Positions 40,762 to 40,990 of a stretch of 40,990 nucleotides of DNA are shown here, one piece after another (position 1 is the first letter of the stretch; each line of letters opens with the position of its first letter). The position numbers and the translations under genes were made by a program. This stretch comes from CALCNS01 sp964425745 (lineage in GTDB: Bacteria > Bacillota > JAAYKD01): positions 1-40,990 of the forward strand of contig CAYRNW010000024.1 in NCBI GenBank assembly GCA_964425745.1, in the 5' to 3' direction. The notes beneath the pieces were generated by a model that was given only the letters and a program-made list of their open reading frames with translations, did not search any database and had not been told where the DNA came from.

Positions 40762-40990
40762 ATGGCAAAGTTATCAAAAAAATTGTATGAGAAGAAGTTA
40801 GAAGAATTGCAGAACGAACTTGTCAATCTTCAAGACTGGGTCGTTCACAAAGGGTTGAAGGTTGTAATTCTCTTTGAAGGAAGAGATGCTGCCGGGAAAG
40901 GCGGTGCCATTAAACGCATTGCCGAAAAACTAAATTGTTATAGCCAGCTCAAACAGGCCATAAAATGCTTAGATTGCCTGACCGAGAGTA
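40762..40990 (+). CDS. PPK2-type polyphosphate kinase, partial (window end)
   Basis: The first ~58 residues fit the polyphosphate kinase 2 family: KLYEKKLEELQNELVNLQDW, VVHKGLKVVILFEGRDAAGK (Walker A) and GGAIKRIAEKLN. This enzyme phosphorylates nucleotides with polyphosphate. From about position 40936 the frame reads CYSQLKQAIKCLDCL, not the expected PR..RV.AL..P..RE block. Either the gene is broken or chimeric here, or the sequence has an error. The remainder lies outside the window. Confidence 0.6.
   Translation, partial: MAKLSKKLYEKKLEELQNELVNLQDWVVHKGLKVVILFEGRDAAGKGGAIKRIAEKLNCYSQLKQAIKCLDCLTES

Overview
This window looks like a piece of a strict anaerobe's chromosome, most likely a clostridial Bacillota. 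The base composition is AT-rich, the Shine-Dalgarno sites are strong (AGGAGG/GGAGG), and TTG and GTG starts occur. The gene content is anaerobic: hydroxylamine reductase (Hcp), a 2-oxoacid:ferredoxin oxidoreductase pair (KorA/KorB type), a monomeric [FeFe] hydrogenase with a thioredoxin-like [2Fe-2S] partner, and a radical SAM enzyme. Secreted BspA-like LRR and copper-amine-oxidase-like domains and a G5/3D-domain protein fit a Gram-positive cell. The genus cannot be fixed from the sequence. No rRNA, tRNA or CRISPR array was seen.

Layout. Positions 1-9500 are a scarred accessory region. It holds a duplicated fragment of a DUF1275 gene, a large secreted mosaic protein on the minus strand, and a row of plus-strand genes (truncated MBL-fold, VanW, GGDEF, truncated COG4087 HAD, intact DUF1275, GNAT, VOC). 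Four same-direction copies of an unnamed repeat separate several of these genes; two copies carry 40-bp-phased subrepeats. Relics of an IS3-type transposase and of a large serine recombinase lie between the genes. Positions 9489-11313 hold a Fic toxin-antitoxin cassette whose antitoxin is a fusion of an N-terminal basic/coiled-coil domain and a VbhA-like inhibitory domain. A 31-bp sequence at the end of fic recurs exactly 500 bp downstream.

Positions 11300-20600 are mixed small metabolic, stress and resistance-like genes: a putative zincin, an alpha/beta hydrolase, a protein with an internal duplication, an alkyltransferase-like protein, a D-2-hydroxyacid dehydrogenase, hcp, an Imm-5-like protein, DUF1801, a broken aminoglycoside adenylyltransferase, broken GNATs and an MltG-like protein. 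Positions 20600-30800 are more housekeeping-like: universal stress protein, PPOX protein, secreted stalk-domain protein, an extra-long RsmH, M20 amidohydrolase, a 12-TM MOP-type transporter, a 3D-domain protein and RluF. This part ends with a frameshifted GNAT and an HD-GYP fragment.

Positions 30800-40477 hold korAB and then a tightly spaced run of ten plus-strand genes from 33610, starting at a good sigma-A-type promoter and including a radical SAM protein, a [2Fe-2S] protein, the [FeFe] hydrogenase and a PPOX protein. The window ends inside a PPK2-type polyphosphate kinase gene that departs from its family near 40936.

How they fit together: KorAB would reduce ferredoxin during 2-oxoacid oxidation and the hydrogenase could use or sense that pool. 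Hcp and the PPOX proteins suggest handling of nitrosative or redox stress. Several genes are broken by apparent single-base deletions, three of them in homopolymers, so either the region is decaying or the assembly has homopolymer errors.
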